In this document: positions 8,103 to 13,483 of the stretch, piece after piece
Numbering within the stretch: the first letter of the stretch is position 1
Layout of the letters: each line of letters begins with the position of its first letter
Origin: Physocladia obscura
Taxonomy: Eukaryota > Chytridiomycota > Chytridiomycetes > Chytridiales > Chytriomycetaceae
Direction: 5' to 3'
Length of the DNA stretch: 13,483 nucleotides
NCBI GenBank assembly: GCA_027596945.1
Contig: JADGJH010000883.1
Span: forward strand, 1 to 13,483
The notes under the pieces: model-generated
Told to the model about the DNA's origin: nothing
Seen by the model: the letters and a program-made list of their open reading frames with translations, nothing else
The model's database searches: none
Position numbers and translations under genes: made by a program

Positions 8103-8462
8103 ATTCAAAAATTTTTCAAAATATAAACTTTTTGACCGCAAACTTGAGCATTTCTCATTTTCTGTTTGTGCTGTTAATTGATTTGTTTGCTTTTTTGCAG
8201 TTGCAAGAAACATTTCCATCATGTTTGCTTGCTTTTTGTTTGCCACTTGATTGTCTGTGCTACTATCCTTAACTTTTCTTTTCTTTTTGTTTATATCCAA
8301 GTCTTCATTTTCTTGCTCTATTATTTCTTCCTGTTCTACTATTTCCACCTGTTTGTTAAATCTTCTTTTGTCTTCTTCTTCTTTTTCCATCTTTTGTTTT
8401 AGTATTGTCGCTATTGAAGTTAGTACCAATGTATTTCCTTTTCGTTGGATTAATAGTGACAT
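7938..8462 (-). CDS. Basic coiled-coil protein with NLS and PIP-box-like motif, element copy 2 (3' end runs antisense into PKA-R)
   Basis: From ATG 8462 ([14 protein letters not shown]) the minus-strand frame gives a charged, Glu/Lys-rich coiled coil (residues about 20-60). An SV40-type basic [11 protein letters not shown], follows near residue 60. [14 protein letters not shown] follows near residue 78 and resembles a degenerate PCNA-interacting box (Q-x-x-M-x-x-x-F then KK). The part beyond about residue 120 (below 8102) is antisense to the last PKA-R exon and is unlikely to be original protein, so the gene looks truncated at the host/element boundary. It is divergent from the coiled-coil gene at 8738, sharing the 8463-8737 spacer. 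There is no copy 1 counterpart. Base composition is strongly A-rich on the coding strand. The family is not recognised. Confidence 0.45.
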   Translation of the reverse strand: MSLLIQRKGNTLVLTSIATILKQKMEKEEEDKRRFNKQVEIVEQEEIIEQENEDLDINKKKRKVKDSSTDNQVANKKQANMMEMFLATAKKQTNQLTAQTENEKCSSLRSKSLYFEKFLNSNLLQALDFFVICHISFNYVNNWTEKTNECRFFHRSNFKTPNCGNCGLSREIIQ

Positions 8463-8737
8463 TGGAGCTACAAATTTTTTTTCCTTTTCACGTTGTTATA
8501 TCCCTATTGGCAGTTGCTTGTGTACTCTTTTCACTCTGTTCTTTCACTTTTTCTCTTGTTATTAGAAAGCATGGAGCACCGGATAATACCGTGAAAAAAA
8601 GCCAACATAATACTGATTTATTTGAGTGGAGCTCTCACTCAAAATTCTTCAAAGTTTCTCCATTATTTTAAGTACAATGTTATTTAATTTCAATTATTGT
8701 GTCAATTATTTTTATTTATTTTCTTTCTTTTATTTAA
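8463..8737. promoter_or_regulatory. Divergent promoter region with repeat/hairpin element
   Basis: It lies between the divergent starts at 8462 (-) and 8738 (+) and has no open gene on the coding strands. It contains a repeat (8574-8652) shared with the other divergent spacer of this copy, including a hairpin TTTGAGTG-gagctct-CACTCAAA. A very AT-rich run (8660-8737) leads to ATG 8738. Confidence 0.5.
8574..8652. repeat. Direct repeat, left member (GAGCACC...TACCGT...CTCTCACTCAAAAT)
   Basis: It shares GAGCACCRGATARTACCGT and TTTATTTSAGTG...CTCTCACTCAAAAT with 10278-10332. The left member has about 24 extra nt between the two blocks. It contains an 8-bp perfect stem, TTTGAGTG / CACTCAAA (about 8620-8642). 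The position in a divergent spacer suggests a promoter element rather than an element end. Confidence 0.7.
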
Positions 8738-9373
8738 ATGACAATAACAATTCCATTGACAACAGTTCGAAATCAATTCTTAAAAACACTAGCAATTGGA
8801 ACAATTTATAGAGACCCTCGAAATGAGCACTATTATGAAGTGCAAGAACGTAAAATCAACACATCTTTATTGAAAGTTGGTGTACCATAGTTTGGTTCAA
8901 ACAAAGCAGTGAAAATTCAAGTGCCTGACAAATGGATGAAAATGGCCAACCAAGCAAGGGCCAATATTAATCAATGTATGAAGCAGCAAATATCTGAGCT
9001 TGAGGAAACTATTAAACAACTTGAATTGGAGTTGAATGAAAATAAAGACCCTGACTTTGAAAAACTATCAGAGATTGAAATAAAACTCTCATTACTAGAT
9101 AAAATAAAGCAAATAATGAATGGAAATGAATATTATGAAACAGACTCTGAGCTATTTTTTGTTGACAAAAGTTTAGTTTATTACCTAAGAAAGAAAAGCA
9201 GCAGTGACAACAAAAAGAGAATCCAGCAAATTAAGCAAGACCTAATGAAAGGAAACACTAATTTATGTAAGGAACTGCATGAAAATCAGGTGGCTATGCA
9301 GAAGCAATTATACCACCACTTGAAGAAAGATGCTGAAGAAGAAAAGATGGTAGATATGAAAAAGAGGCGTTAA
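8738..9373 (+). pseudogene. Coiled-coil protein of the element, copy 2 (one premature TAG)
   Basis: A single frame runs from ATG 8738 to TAA 9371-9373, 211 codons, interrupted only by TAG at codon 51 (8888-8890). Copy 1 has TAT (Tyr) at that position, so this is a point mutation; a GTG at 8909 is not a true start. The N-terminal 60 residues form a conserved module (TVRNQFLKTLAIGTIYRDP). A coiled coil follows at residues about 70-125 (ISELEETIKQLELELNE), then NGNEYYETDSELFFVDKSLV and a Lys-rich tail ending MKKRR. No known family is recognised. It is convergent with the small-protein gene, the stops overlapping by 3 bp, as in copy 1. A C-terminal fragment could still be made by reinitiation. 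Confidence 0.8.
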
Positions 9374-9582
9374 TCATTCTCTGAGTCAGAAAATGCTGGA
9401 GGTATATCACCAGGTGCAAATATTCGACCAAGAAATTCTTCAATTCGGTTTTTGCTTTGTCTTGTGCCATGTTTCAAGCTACGTTTTGTGTTTGCAAAGA
9501 TAGAATCACTCTCCTCTAATTCCAAAAATACAGACTCTGCTAACTTCGAGGCACATTGCATTAGTATTGTAGTCTCAGACAT
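9370..9582 (-). CDS. Small conserved element protein with acidic tail (70 aa), copy 2
   Basis: ATG 9582 to TAA 9372-9370 encodes 70 residues, beginning MSETTILMQCASKLAESVFL. The middle is basic (NTKRSLKHGTRQSKNR), and the tail is acidic, DIPPAFSDSEND. Both ends of it are preserved in copy 1, split by the inversion, so it is a real gene rather than a chance frame. It follows the RING gene by 78 nt in the same direction and may be co-transcribed with it. The function is unknown. The basic core and acidic tail suggest a small nucleic-acid- or partner-binding protein (inference). Confidence 0.65.
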   Translation of the reverse strand: MSETTILMQCASKLAESVFLELEESDSIFANTKRSLKHGTRQSKNRIEEFLGRIFAPGDIPPAFSDSEND

Positions 9583-9660
9583 GGCACCATTTGATACTAG
9601 TTTGGTAGTTGTTATTATTGCAACAGTTGGAATCTTTGATAGTGCTATAGGTGATAAAAC

Positions 9661-10211
9661 CTATTTATTGCATTCATTCCTGTATACTATTATTGCTGCA
9701 TGTTCTGCCGTTAAAACTCCATCATTTAACTCATTCAGATTAATCTTAAATCCTTGGGTGTCTGATTCATATCCATTCAATTCAACTTTGGCAAATGTTT
9801 GTTCAATTACTCCAGTTTTACATTTGTTCTCATTAAAATGCATTTGCATTGTCTTTCGAGATATTAGTTTCTTTTGACAAACAAAGCATTTCACCTTCTT
9901 ATAATCACAATCTTCAACATTTTCAGCAAGATTCCACTTTAATACTCTCATTTTGCAATTTTCATTTGTGCAAGATGTCAAATGAGGCATTAGTGCTACT
10001 TGTAACTGTTTGTTGTAAAAAAGTGTGTGTTGTGAAAAAGTGTGTCTGTCTTGCATTGCAGGCAAACTTGCCCTATCTTGTGTCGACACTTCAAGCAAAC
10101 AAAATGAGGTCCATTTGCACATTGTATAATAGGAAAGTTTAAATTCTCAAGGCAGATGCAGCACATTAACTCAGGTTGTTTGATGTTGACTGAATATTTA
10201 ATTTCTTCCAT
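9661..10211 (-). pseudogene. SIAH/TRAF-like RING and zinc-finger protein, copy 2 (frameshifted by a 17-nt duplication)
   Basis: ATG 10211 begins MEEIKYSVNIKQPELMCCIC. The RING is canonical C3HC4: C17-x2-C20, C31, H36, C39, C42, C50-x2-C53. A tandem 17-nt duplication (10013-10046) then shifts the frame. The total is 551 nt, and 551 minus 17 is 534, divisible by three, so this one event explains the break. Downstream, the TRAF/SIAH finger reads SCTNENC...AENVEDC, with Asn in place of the expected zinc-binding His. The last finger CFVC...MHFNENKC is complete. It ends at TAA 9663-9661 with IIVYRNECNK, like copy 1. The family builds E3 ubiquitin ligases. The small-protein gene lies just downstream. 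Confidence 0.85.
10013..10046. repeat. 17-nt tandem duplication that disrupts the RING gene
   Basis: The units are TTGTAAAAAAGTGTGTG (10013-10029) and TTGTGAAAAAGTGTGTC (10030-10046), two differences. Copy 1 has a single unit at the equivalent place. The two mismatches show the duplication is not very recent. Confidence 0.85.
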
Positions 10212-10250
10212 TTTGTTGTTTTATATCAAAACAAATATTTTAATTTCTAG

Positions 10251-10271
10251 TACTACTACCTAGTAGTAGTA
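10251..10271. repeat. Perfect hairpin TACTACTAC-CTA-GTAGTAGTA
   Basis: A 9-bp inverted repeat with a 3-nt loop, 40 nt upstream of the RING start codon on the minus strand. It could be a protein-binding site, or a terminator-like or structural element. Confidence 0.75.
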
Positions 10272-10277
10272 TAGGTT

Positions 10278-10332
10278 GAGCACCAGATAGTACCGTTTTA
10301 TTTCAGTGAGACTCTCACTCAAAATACATCAA
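10278..10332. repeat. Direct repeat, right member
   Basis: GAGCACCAGATAGTACCGT is followed directly by TTTATTTCAGTGAGACTCTCACTCAAAAT. It pairs with 8574-8652. An imperfect hairpin (TTTCAGTGA / TCACTCAAA, one mismatch) is kept. It ends 5 nt before ATG 10338. Confidence 0.7.
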
Positions 10333-10337
10333 CTATT

Positions 10338-10445
10338 ATGAGTGAGAAGGCCAAAGAAAAGAAGAATTTTTATTTCCAATTAGAATTTGATTACGAAATT
10401 CAGATTCTAATTGCAAAGTACATTTGGCAGCATGTTTCCCTTTAA
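10338..10445 (+). CDS. Short ORF (35 aa) downstream of the shared promoter repeat; possible 5' remnant of an element gene
   Basis: ATG 10338 begins MSEKAKEKKNFYFQLEF and runs to TAA 10443-10445. It starts right after the promoter repeat, in the same relation as the coiled-coil gene has to the left repeat. That is the only support. No homologue was recognised in the window, and the following sequence is not open in a neighbouring frame, so this is likely a truncated gene start. Confidence 0.3.
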   Translation: MSEKAKEKKNFYFQLEFDYEIQILIAKYIWQHVSL

Positions 10446-10978
10446 TTCAAAAAAGTCTTTTGAAAGCTATTTTATTCATTATTCAAAAATCCACATTTGG
10501 TCAATGAACATTATTTGCAAAAAAAAAAATTCCCAGCTTTGAAAAACACTCTTTTAACATACTGTTGTAAATTAGTTGGTTCACCATCCGGACTGACTCA
10601 AAAATCCACAAAAGCTTAATATTTTTCAGCGGTCCCAAACCTTTCAATATGATAGTCAATATCATGGGTTATAGAAGTTCAACACCCCAACGGAGAGAGC
10701 CATTGAGATAAAAATCAATTTCCCCATAGATATGACCACCTATTTAGAAATTAATTATTAACTTGTCGAATCAAGATTGTGTTAACTGACCATTGTTTCA
10801 GTGTAATTCTAATTGTGATATGCAAACAGAAAATCCCAACTTCAAATATCATCGAAAAGATTACAGTTACATAGCCCACACACCAGCGCCGAACAAATAT
10901 TAGAGATGACCTTTAAAAAAATCACCTGCAGCTTATTGAAGTTTAGTGTATGAAAAAAAAGCGCCGATTTGGGTTTGA
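10446..10978. other. AT-rich intergenic DNA, no gene seen
   Basis: Neither strand has a convincing frame. It holds an A10 run near 10520 and two copies of TCAAAAATCCACA (about 10483 and 10599). The copy 2/host junction probably lies here. Confidence 0.4.
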
Positions 10979-11179
10979 ATGGAGACATCCGCAAGTAAAC
11001 ACCGGCTTCAATCATTTTGTCAACGAGTTTCATCGTCGCCATTCAATCGAGCCTATACATCGATATACCCGCAAAGAGGATTCACGATGGCTCTAGGCTC
11101 GCCGCTCATCAATGAGCGGCACCAGTTGGGGGTGGGGGCGGGGGTTGAGCGACTTATTTTTGTTGGTTTTTTTAAATAA
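10979..11179 (+). CDS. Possible first exon of a mitochondrial-type protein
   Basis: ATG 10979 begins METSASKHRLQSFCQRVSSS. The first 35 residues are rich in Arg/Ser with only one acidic residue, like a mitochondrial presequence, and a further Met (MALGSPL) follows at 11086. It is open to 11179, but a donor such as TTT|GTTGGT near 11162 would end the exon earlier. It lies just upstream of PPR-like exons at 11304-11599 on the same strand and could be their 5' exon, though I could not join the phases. The opposite strand also has a 66-codon frame here (10842-11042), so the call is weak. Confidence 0.3.
   Translation: METSASKHRLQSFCQRVSSSPFNRAYTSIYPQRGFTMALGSPLINERHQLGVGAGVERLIFVGFFK
11101..11144 (+). 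other. GC-rich hairpin followed by three G5 runs
   Basis: GCCGCTCAT-CA-ATGAGCGGC (11101-11120) is a perfect 9-bp stem. It is followed by GGGGG-T-GGGGG-C-GGGGG (11128-11144), which could form a G-quadruplex. This is unusual in such AT-rich DNA. Confidence 0.7.
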
Positions 11180-11303
11180 CGCGTTGTTTTTTGGACAAAA
11201 TCAAAGCAAAAAATGAGTTTGAACGAAGACGTCACTGAGCGACGACTCTGACGGCCCTCATATTGATACTCATATTATCGCCTTTGTTGTTTTCCCCTTC
11301 CAG

Positions 11304-11599
11304 CTGACGTTTTCGTTCACAATTATGATGTTGCTGTTATACCGACAAGCATTAGCAATGTCCACATGTTTGAACCACTTTATATTGCTGTGATTGGATG
11401 GAGCGTAAGCTCACTTGCTTGATTTTTTTTTCACACTAACATCGAATAGTGCCTTGTAGGTGACATGGTGAAAACTTTCAAGGAAGCTGAACAATGCAAG
11501 CGACCCAACCGTGATTCATATGCTTTGGGACTGTATCATATGGCACAGGCAAATCAGTTGGAAAATAAGGAAGAAGAATTGTTTGGGGCATCGGAATAA
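11304..11599 (+). CDS. 3' exons of a host protein with PPR-like sequence (one 45-nt intron)
   Basis: Exon 11304-11404 follows a good acceptor (TTTTCCCCTTCCAG) and reads DVFVHNYDVAVIPT and HMFEPLYIAVIGWS. Intron 11405-11449 has donor GTAAGC, branch site CTAAC and acceptor AATAG. The phase-0 exon from 11450 reads CLVGDMVKTFKEAEQCKRPN and RDSYALGLYHMAQA, and ends GASE at TAA 11597-11599. The pattern PLYIAVIGWSCLVGDMVKTF...RPNRDSY is that of a pentatricopeptide (PPR) helix pair; PPR proteins usually act on organellar RNA. Upstream exons are not resolved; 10979-11160 is a candidate. The splice signals make coding status likely; the PPR call is by pattern only. Confidence 0.5.
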
Positions 11600-11902
11600 A
11601 GATTGAAATTTTTGTAGTTTTTTTCTTTAATGCATATTAGAGTTTATCTTTTGAGTTGGCTTGATACCTGCAATTCATGCATTCAGTGAAACAAATGAAC
11701 CCATACTTGGCTAATGTTTGAATCTCCATATCAAATGTCTGAATATCCATATCAATTATTTATATCTCGAAAAGTATTGCAAATTTTTTTTTTGCGTTGG
11801 AAAGAATAAATAGAACAATGCCCAAAATTTAAGAACAGCTCCTCTGATAAGAAAAGTGATGGTGAGCTCAAGTCAGCAATTTCAAATAAATCTTCAGCAC
11901 TG
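11600..11902. other. Intergenic spacer with a 21-nt tandem duplication
   Basis: AT-rich. No gene is supported, although the frame of the next gene is open upstream to about 11806 and an AG at 11812-11813 could act as an acceptor, so a 5' exon may lie here. Confidence 0.4.
11715..11756. repeat. Imperfect 21-nt tandem duplication
   Basis: TGTTTGAATCTCCATATCAAA (11715-11735, written here as its 21 bases: TGTTTGAATCTC then CATATCAAA) is followed by TGTCTGAATATC then CATATCAAT (11736-11756). Three differences. Confidence 0.8.
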
Positions 11903-12385
11903 ATGAAGTCCATCATCTTGGCTAATCGAAAATTCCGAGCATCAGTGTCTGATAAACAAGCCAAAGTTAAAGCCTTGCTACTGTTTTATGGTCCTGCGAC
12001 GCTTCGAAACGATTCACAAAATCAAGTCTCATCACTCAATATCTTGCGCGAAAGCGAAAATGTCTTCGAAACTCTGACTGCCCTCGTTAAATCAAACCTG
12101 TTGAAACTCAAAACTTGGAATATTGACTCGAACCGTTTGAGGATGATTCTTGCTGAACAACTTGCGCGCTTGCAAGAACTGTTATCATTGCGAAACAAGA
12201 CAGACTTTTTTACGTTTCTAAGTAACAGCTTTCATATTTCAAAAAGGTATGGTATTCTTTTTGAAACCTAAAGTACTGACAATATCTAAGTTCTTTTTAT
12301 TATTATCAATGATTTTACAAGTTCAATGAAGCATATCCTCGATTCCTTAATGTATCCCTTAGTTTCAGAGAGATTTACGCTATGA
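11903..12385 (+). CDS. Unrecognised host gene, alpha-helical product, with a probable short intron
   Basis: ATG 11903 begins MKSIILANRKFRASVSDKQA; the same frame is open upstream to about 11806 (KNSSSDKKSDGELKSA), so the true start may be earlier. Composition is host-like, with CG-containing codons such as GCGCGAAAGCG. The middle, ENVFETLTALVKSNLLKLKT, is amphipathic helix. Unspliced it stops at 12269-12271. Removing 12247-12321 (GTATGG...ACAAG), or a shorter intron ending CTAAG at 12290 with a TACTGAC branch site, leads to MKHILDSLMYPLVSERFTL and TGA 12383-12385. There is a faint resemblance to the C-terminal part of the fumarase/argininosuccinate-lyase superfamily, too weak to name it. Confidence 0.5.
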
Positions 12386-12523
12386 TTAGGCTTGGTTTTA
12401 AAGTGAAGAATATTCGAAATTACCTTCAAGCAATTTCTGTTCATTTTGGGAGCTAAAAATAGTTTCCGACGTGTTGGAAAATTCAAACAGACTACCAATT
12501 ACACGTCCTTTTCATGCTTCTTT

Positions 12524-12944
12524 TTAACGCTTCTGTTTATTTTTGATGTTATTCAGCCTCTTAAATAAATACTTTTTATTAGATGATTGCACTTCACTTT
12601 CAAATACTTTCTTATCTGTTTTAAATTCACTTCCTGTCATTACTAAAGACTTTCTTGCTAAATTCATAAATAAATCAGTTCCACTTGACCGTTAATTGGA
12701 TTGAGTTGATGCACTTTGAATACATGCTGCGTAACTGCCTGATAAGACTTCCACTCATAAAAATGTTAATTTCAACTTCATTTTCATTACGAAATGCTAA
12801 TAACATTCGTTTTTGAATCAATAAATCAAGCCTGCGTTGACGTTCTAGGAAATATTTAACATGCTTGTATTCAAAAATCATTTCACGCAACTCGTATGGT
12901 AAACTATCCCAAGATGTCATTTTAATGTAACTTTTGGTGTTCAT
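12524..12944 (-). pseudogene. F-box-like element protein (one frameshift)
   Basis: The start is ATG 12944 or, more likely, ATG 12920, where the protein reads MTSWDSLPYELREMIFEYKH. LPYELREMIF matches the start of an F-box (LP-x-E-hydrophobic-x-x-x-I-F), which recruits substrates to SCF ubiquitin ligases. The next helix is Arg/Leu-rich (ERQRRLDLLIQKR). The first frame stops at 12675. A one-base shift near 12685 opens a clean frame, GTDLFMNLARKSLV ... KRLNNIKNKQKR, to TAA 12526-12524, which I take as the C-terminus. It lies about 100 nt downstream of the integrase in the same direction. Only the first 20 residues support F-box; the rest is unassigned. Confidence 0.55.
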
Positions 12945-13029
12945 TTAAAATTCAGTTTAAAAATTTTTTGTCCAACGCGTTGGAAAATTTGATACAATCT
13001 GAAAAAACTGATACACTTTATTTCTCAGT

Positions 13030-13483
13030 TTAGAGCACCCTTAATCTTTTGTTGTTCTTTATTGTTTCTTCCACAATCTTTCGCTTATTTGGGAAATAGT
13101 CAGCTGTAAATTTTTGGCGTTTTGTATGTAAAGGTTCATACGTGTGCTCAAGTAGCTCGTCTATCTCTCTTTTGTTTTGCATCTGCTTTCTCATCATTGG
13201 TTTATCACGTAAAGTCTTAGAAAGAATAAAATGCTCTACATCAGTTATTTTTTGAAGTTCGTAATACTTGTATCGCTTGTCCAATGGATTTCCATTAGAT
13301 TCTGCCAATTTGAATATCCATTCCCACTTATTATAGTGTATATAGATTTGCTATATGTAGTCTCATAACCCTTTTTGAACACTTTTTGTTCTTAATAATT
13401 CTGACCAAATCTCCAACTTTGGCATCAACTACTGGTTGTGTATACTTAAGCTTACCAAAGCTGGCATTCACAGAGTGTTTGAT
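13030..13483 (-). pseudogene. C-terminal part of a Polinton/Maverick-type (rve) integrase, frameshifted, cut by the window edge
   Basis: From the right edge the minus strand reads SVNASFGKLKYTQPVVDAKV, then GDLVRIIKNKK (about 13415-13382). A one-base shift gives VFKKGYETTYSKSIYTIISG (about 13380-13325). A second shift gives NPLDKRYKYYELQKITDVEH (about 13290-13235) and a basic tail to TAA 13032-13030. The pattern VGDLVRI-x-K-x-K-x-F-x-KGY...YS...IYTI...YYELQKI is the SH3-like DNA-binding C-terminal domain of retrovirus-like integrases carried by Polintons and mavirus-type virophages. The catalytic core would lie outside the window. The tail after YYELQKI is longer than in LTR-retroelement integrases. 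At least two frameshifts make it a pseudogene. Confidence 0.75.

Larger units (their letters stand above)
10212..10337. promoter_or_regulatory. Divergent promoter region between the RING gene and a short ORF
   Basis: It separates ATG 10211 (-) from ATG 10338 (+). It contains a near-perfect hairpin (10251-10271) and the right member of the direct repeat (10278-10332), so both divergent spacers of copy 2 carry the same element. Confidence 0.5.
8103..10445. mobile_element. Virus-like element remnant, copy 2
   Basis: In order: NLS coiled-coil gene (-), coiled-coil gene (+), small protein (-), RING protein (-), short ORF (+). The middle three match copy 1 in order and relative orientation once the copy 1 inversion is undone. 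No PolB, helicase or integrase is visible here, so it is partial. The left edge abuts the PKA-R stop codon. The right edge is somewhere after 10445; no terminal repeat was recognised. Confidence 0.65.
12524..13483. mobile_element. Virus-like element remnant, copy 3 (integrase end)
   Basis: The minus-strand order is integrase C-terminus then F-box-like protein, both frameshifted, running off the right edge. The integrase type is that of Polinton/Maverick elements. It may belong to the same family as copies 1 and 2, but shares no gene with them in this window. Confidence 0.6.

Noticed and set aside
8178..8565. Further Phe/Leu/Ser-rich plus-strand ORFs
   Set aside because: Antisense shadows of the Lys/Glu-rich coiled-coil gene at 7938-8462.
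8405..8671. Plus-strand hydrophobic ORF that looks like a two-helix membrane protein
   Set aside because: It is antisense to the start of the A-rich NLS gene and crosses the promoter repeat; T-rich antisense frames give false membrane helices.
8909..9373. Start of the copy 2 coiled-coil gene at GTG 8909
   Set aside because: The same frame is continuous with ATG 8738 except for a single TAG, and copy 1 conserves the upstream part.
9452..10142. Plus-strand ORFs over the RING and small-protein genes
   Set aside because: Shadows; the minus-strand frames carry zinc-finger motifs and match copy 1.
8574..10332. The direct repeats as LTRs or element termini
   Set aside because: Both lie between divergent genes that belong to the element, with no target-site duplication; promoter elements fit better.
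10842..11042. Minus-strand 66-codon frame
   Set aside because: No motif; overlaps the plus-strand presequence-like frame; neither strand is certain, but neighbouring exons are on the plus strand.
1..13483. tRNA, rRNA, CRISPR arrays and bacterial-type operons
   Set aside because: No matching structures or repeats were seen; introns and gene content are eukaryotic.

Overview
The window looks like nuclear DNA of an early-diverging fungus (chytrid- or zygomycete-like; inference). The anchor is a PKA regulatory-subunit gene at 6986-8102 with the fungal-type RRTSVSAES inhibitor site, two cyclic-nucleotide-binding domains and a 58-nt intron. Two other host-looking genes have similarly short introns (about 40-75 nt, one with a CTAAC branch site). 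Intergenic DNA is AT-rich. The host lineage was judged by eye, not by a search.

About two thirds of the window is remnants of one family of large virus-like (Polinton/Maverick-like) elements.
COPY 1 (about 574-6405) holds a degraded replicase with a family-B DNA polymerase, an SF1 helicase and a C-terminal HNH nuclease domain. It also has a SIAH-like RING/zinc-finger protein, a small acidic-tailed protein and a coiled-coil protein.
COPY 2 (about 8103-10445) holds a basic coiled-coil protein with an NLS, the same coiled-coil, small and RING proteins, and the start of another ORF.
COPY 3 (12524 to the right edge) holds the 3' end of a Polinton-type integrase and an F-box-like protein.
Host-like sequence lies at 1-247 (acidic nuclear-type protein start), 6986-8102 (PKA-R) and about 10979-12385 (a possible mitochondrial presequence ORF, PPR-like exons and an unrecognised gene).

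The main structural result is a 4.44-kb inversion inside copy 1 (1203-5640), bounded by CTTACA at 1197-1202 and TGTAAG at 5641-5646. It cuts two genes at once. The N-terminus of the polymerase is at 574-1202 (+) while its remainder is at 5640-2627 (-). The small protein has its N-terminus at 1242-1203 (-) and its C-terminus at 5647-5791 (+). Reversing the segment on paper gives the order replicase > RING > small protein, convergent with the coiled-coil gene, which is the order copy 2 still shows for the last three.

As a system the element carried its own replication machinery (PolB, helicase, nuclease), an integrase, and probable host-interaction proteins (an E3-ligase-like protein, an F-box-like protein and nuclear coiled-coil proteins). 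Nearly every element gene is broken. The replicase shows about ten in-frame TGA codons but few frameshifts, so nonsense changes dominate its decay.
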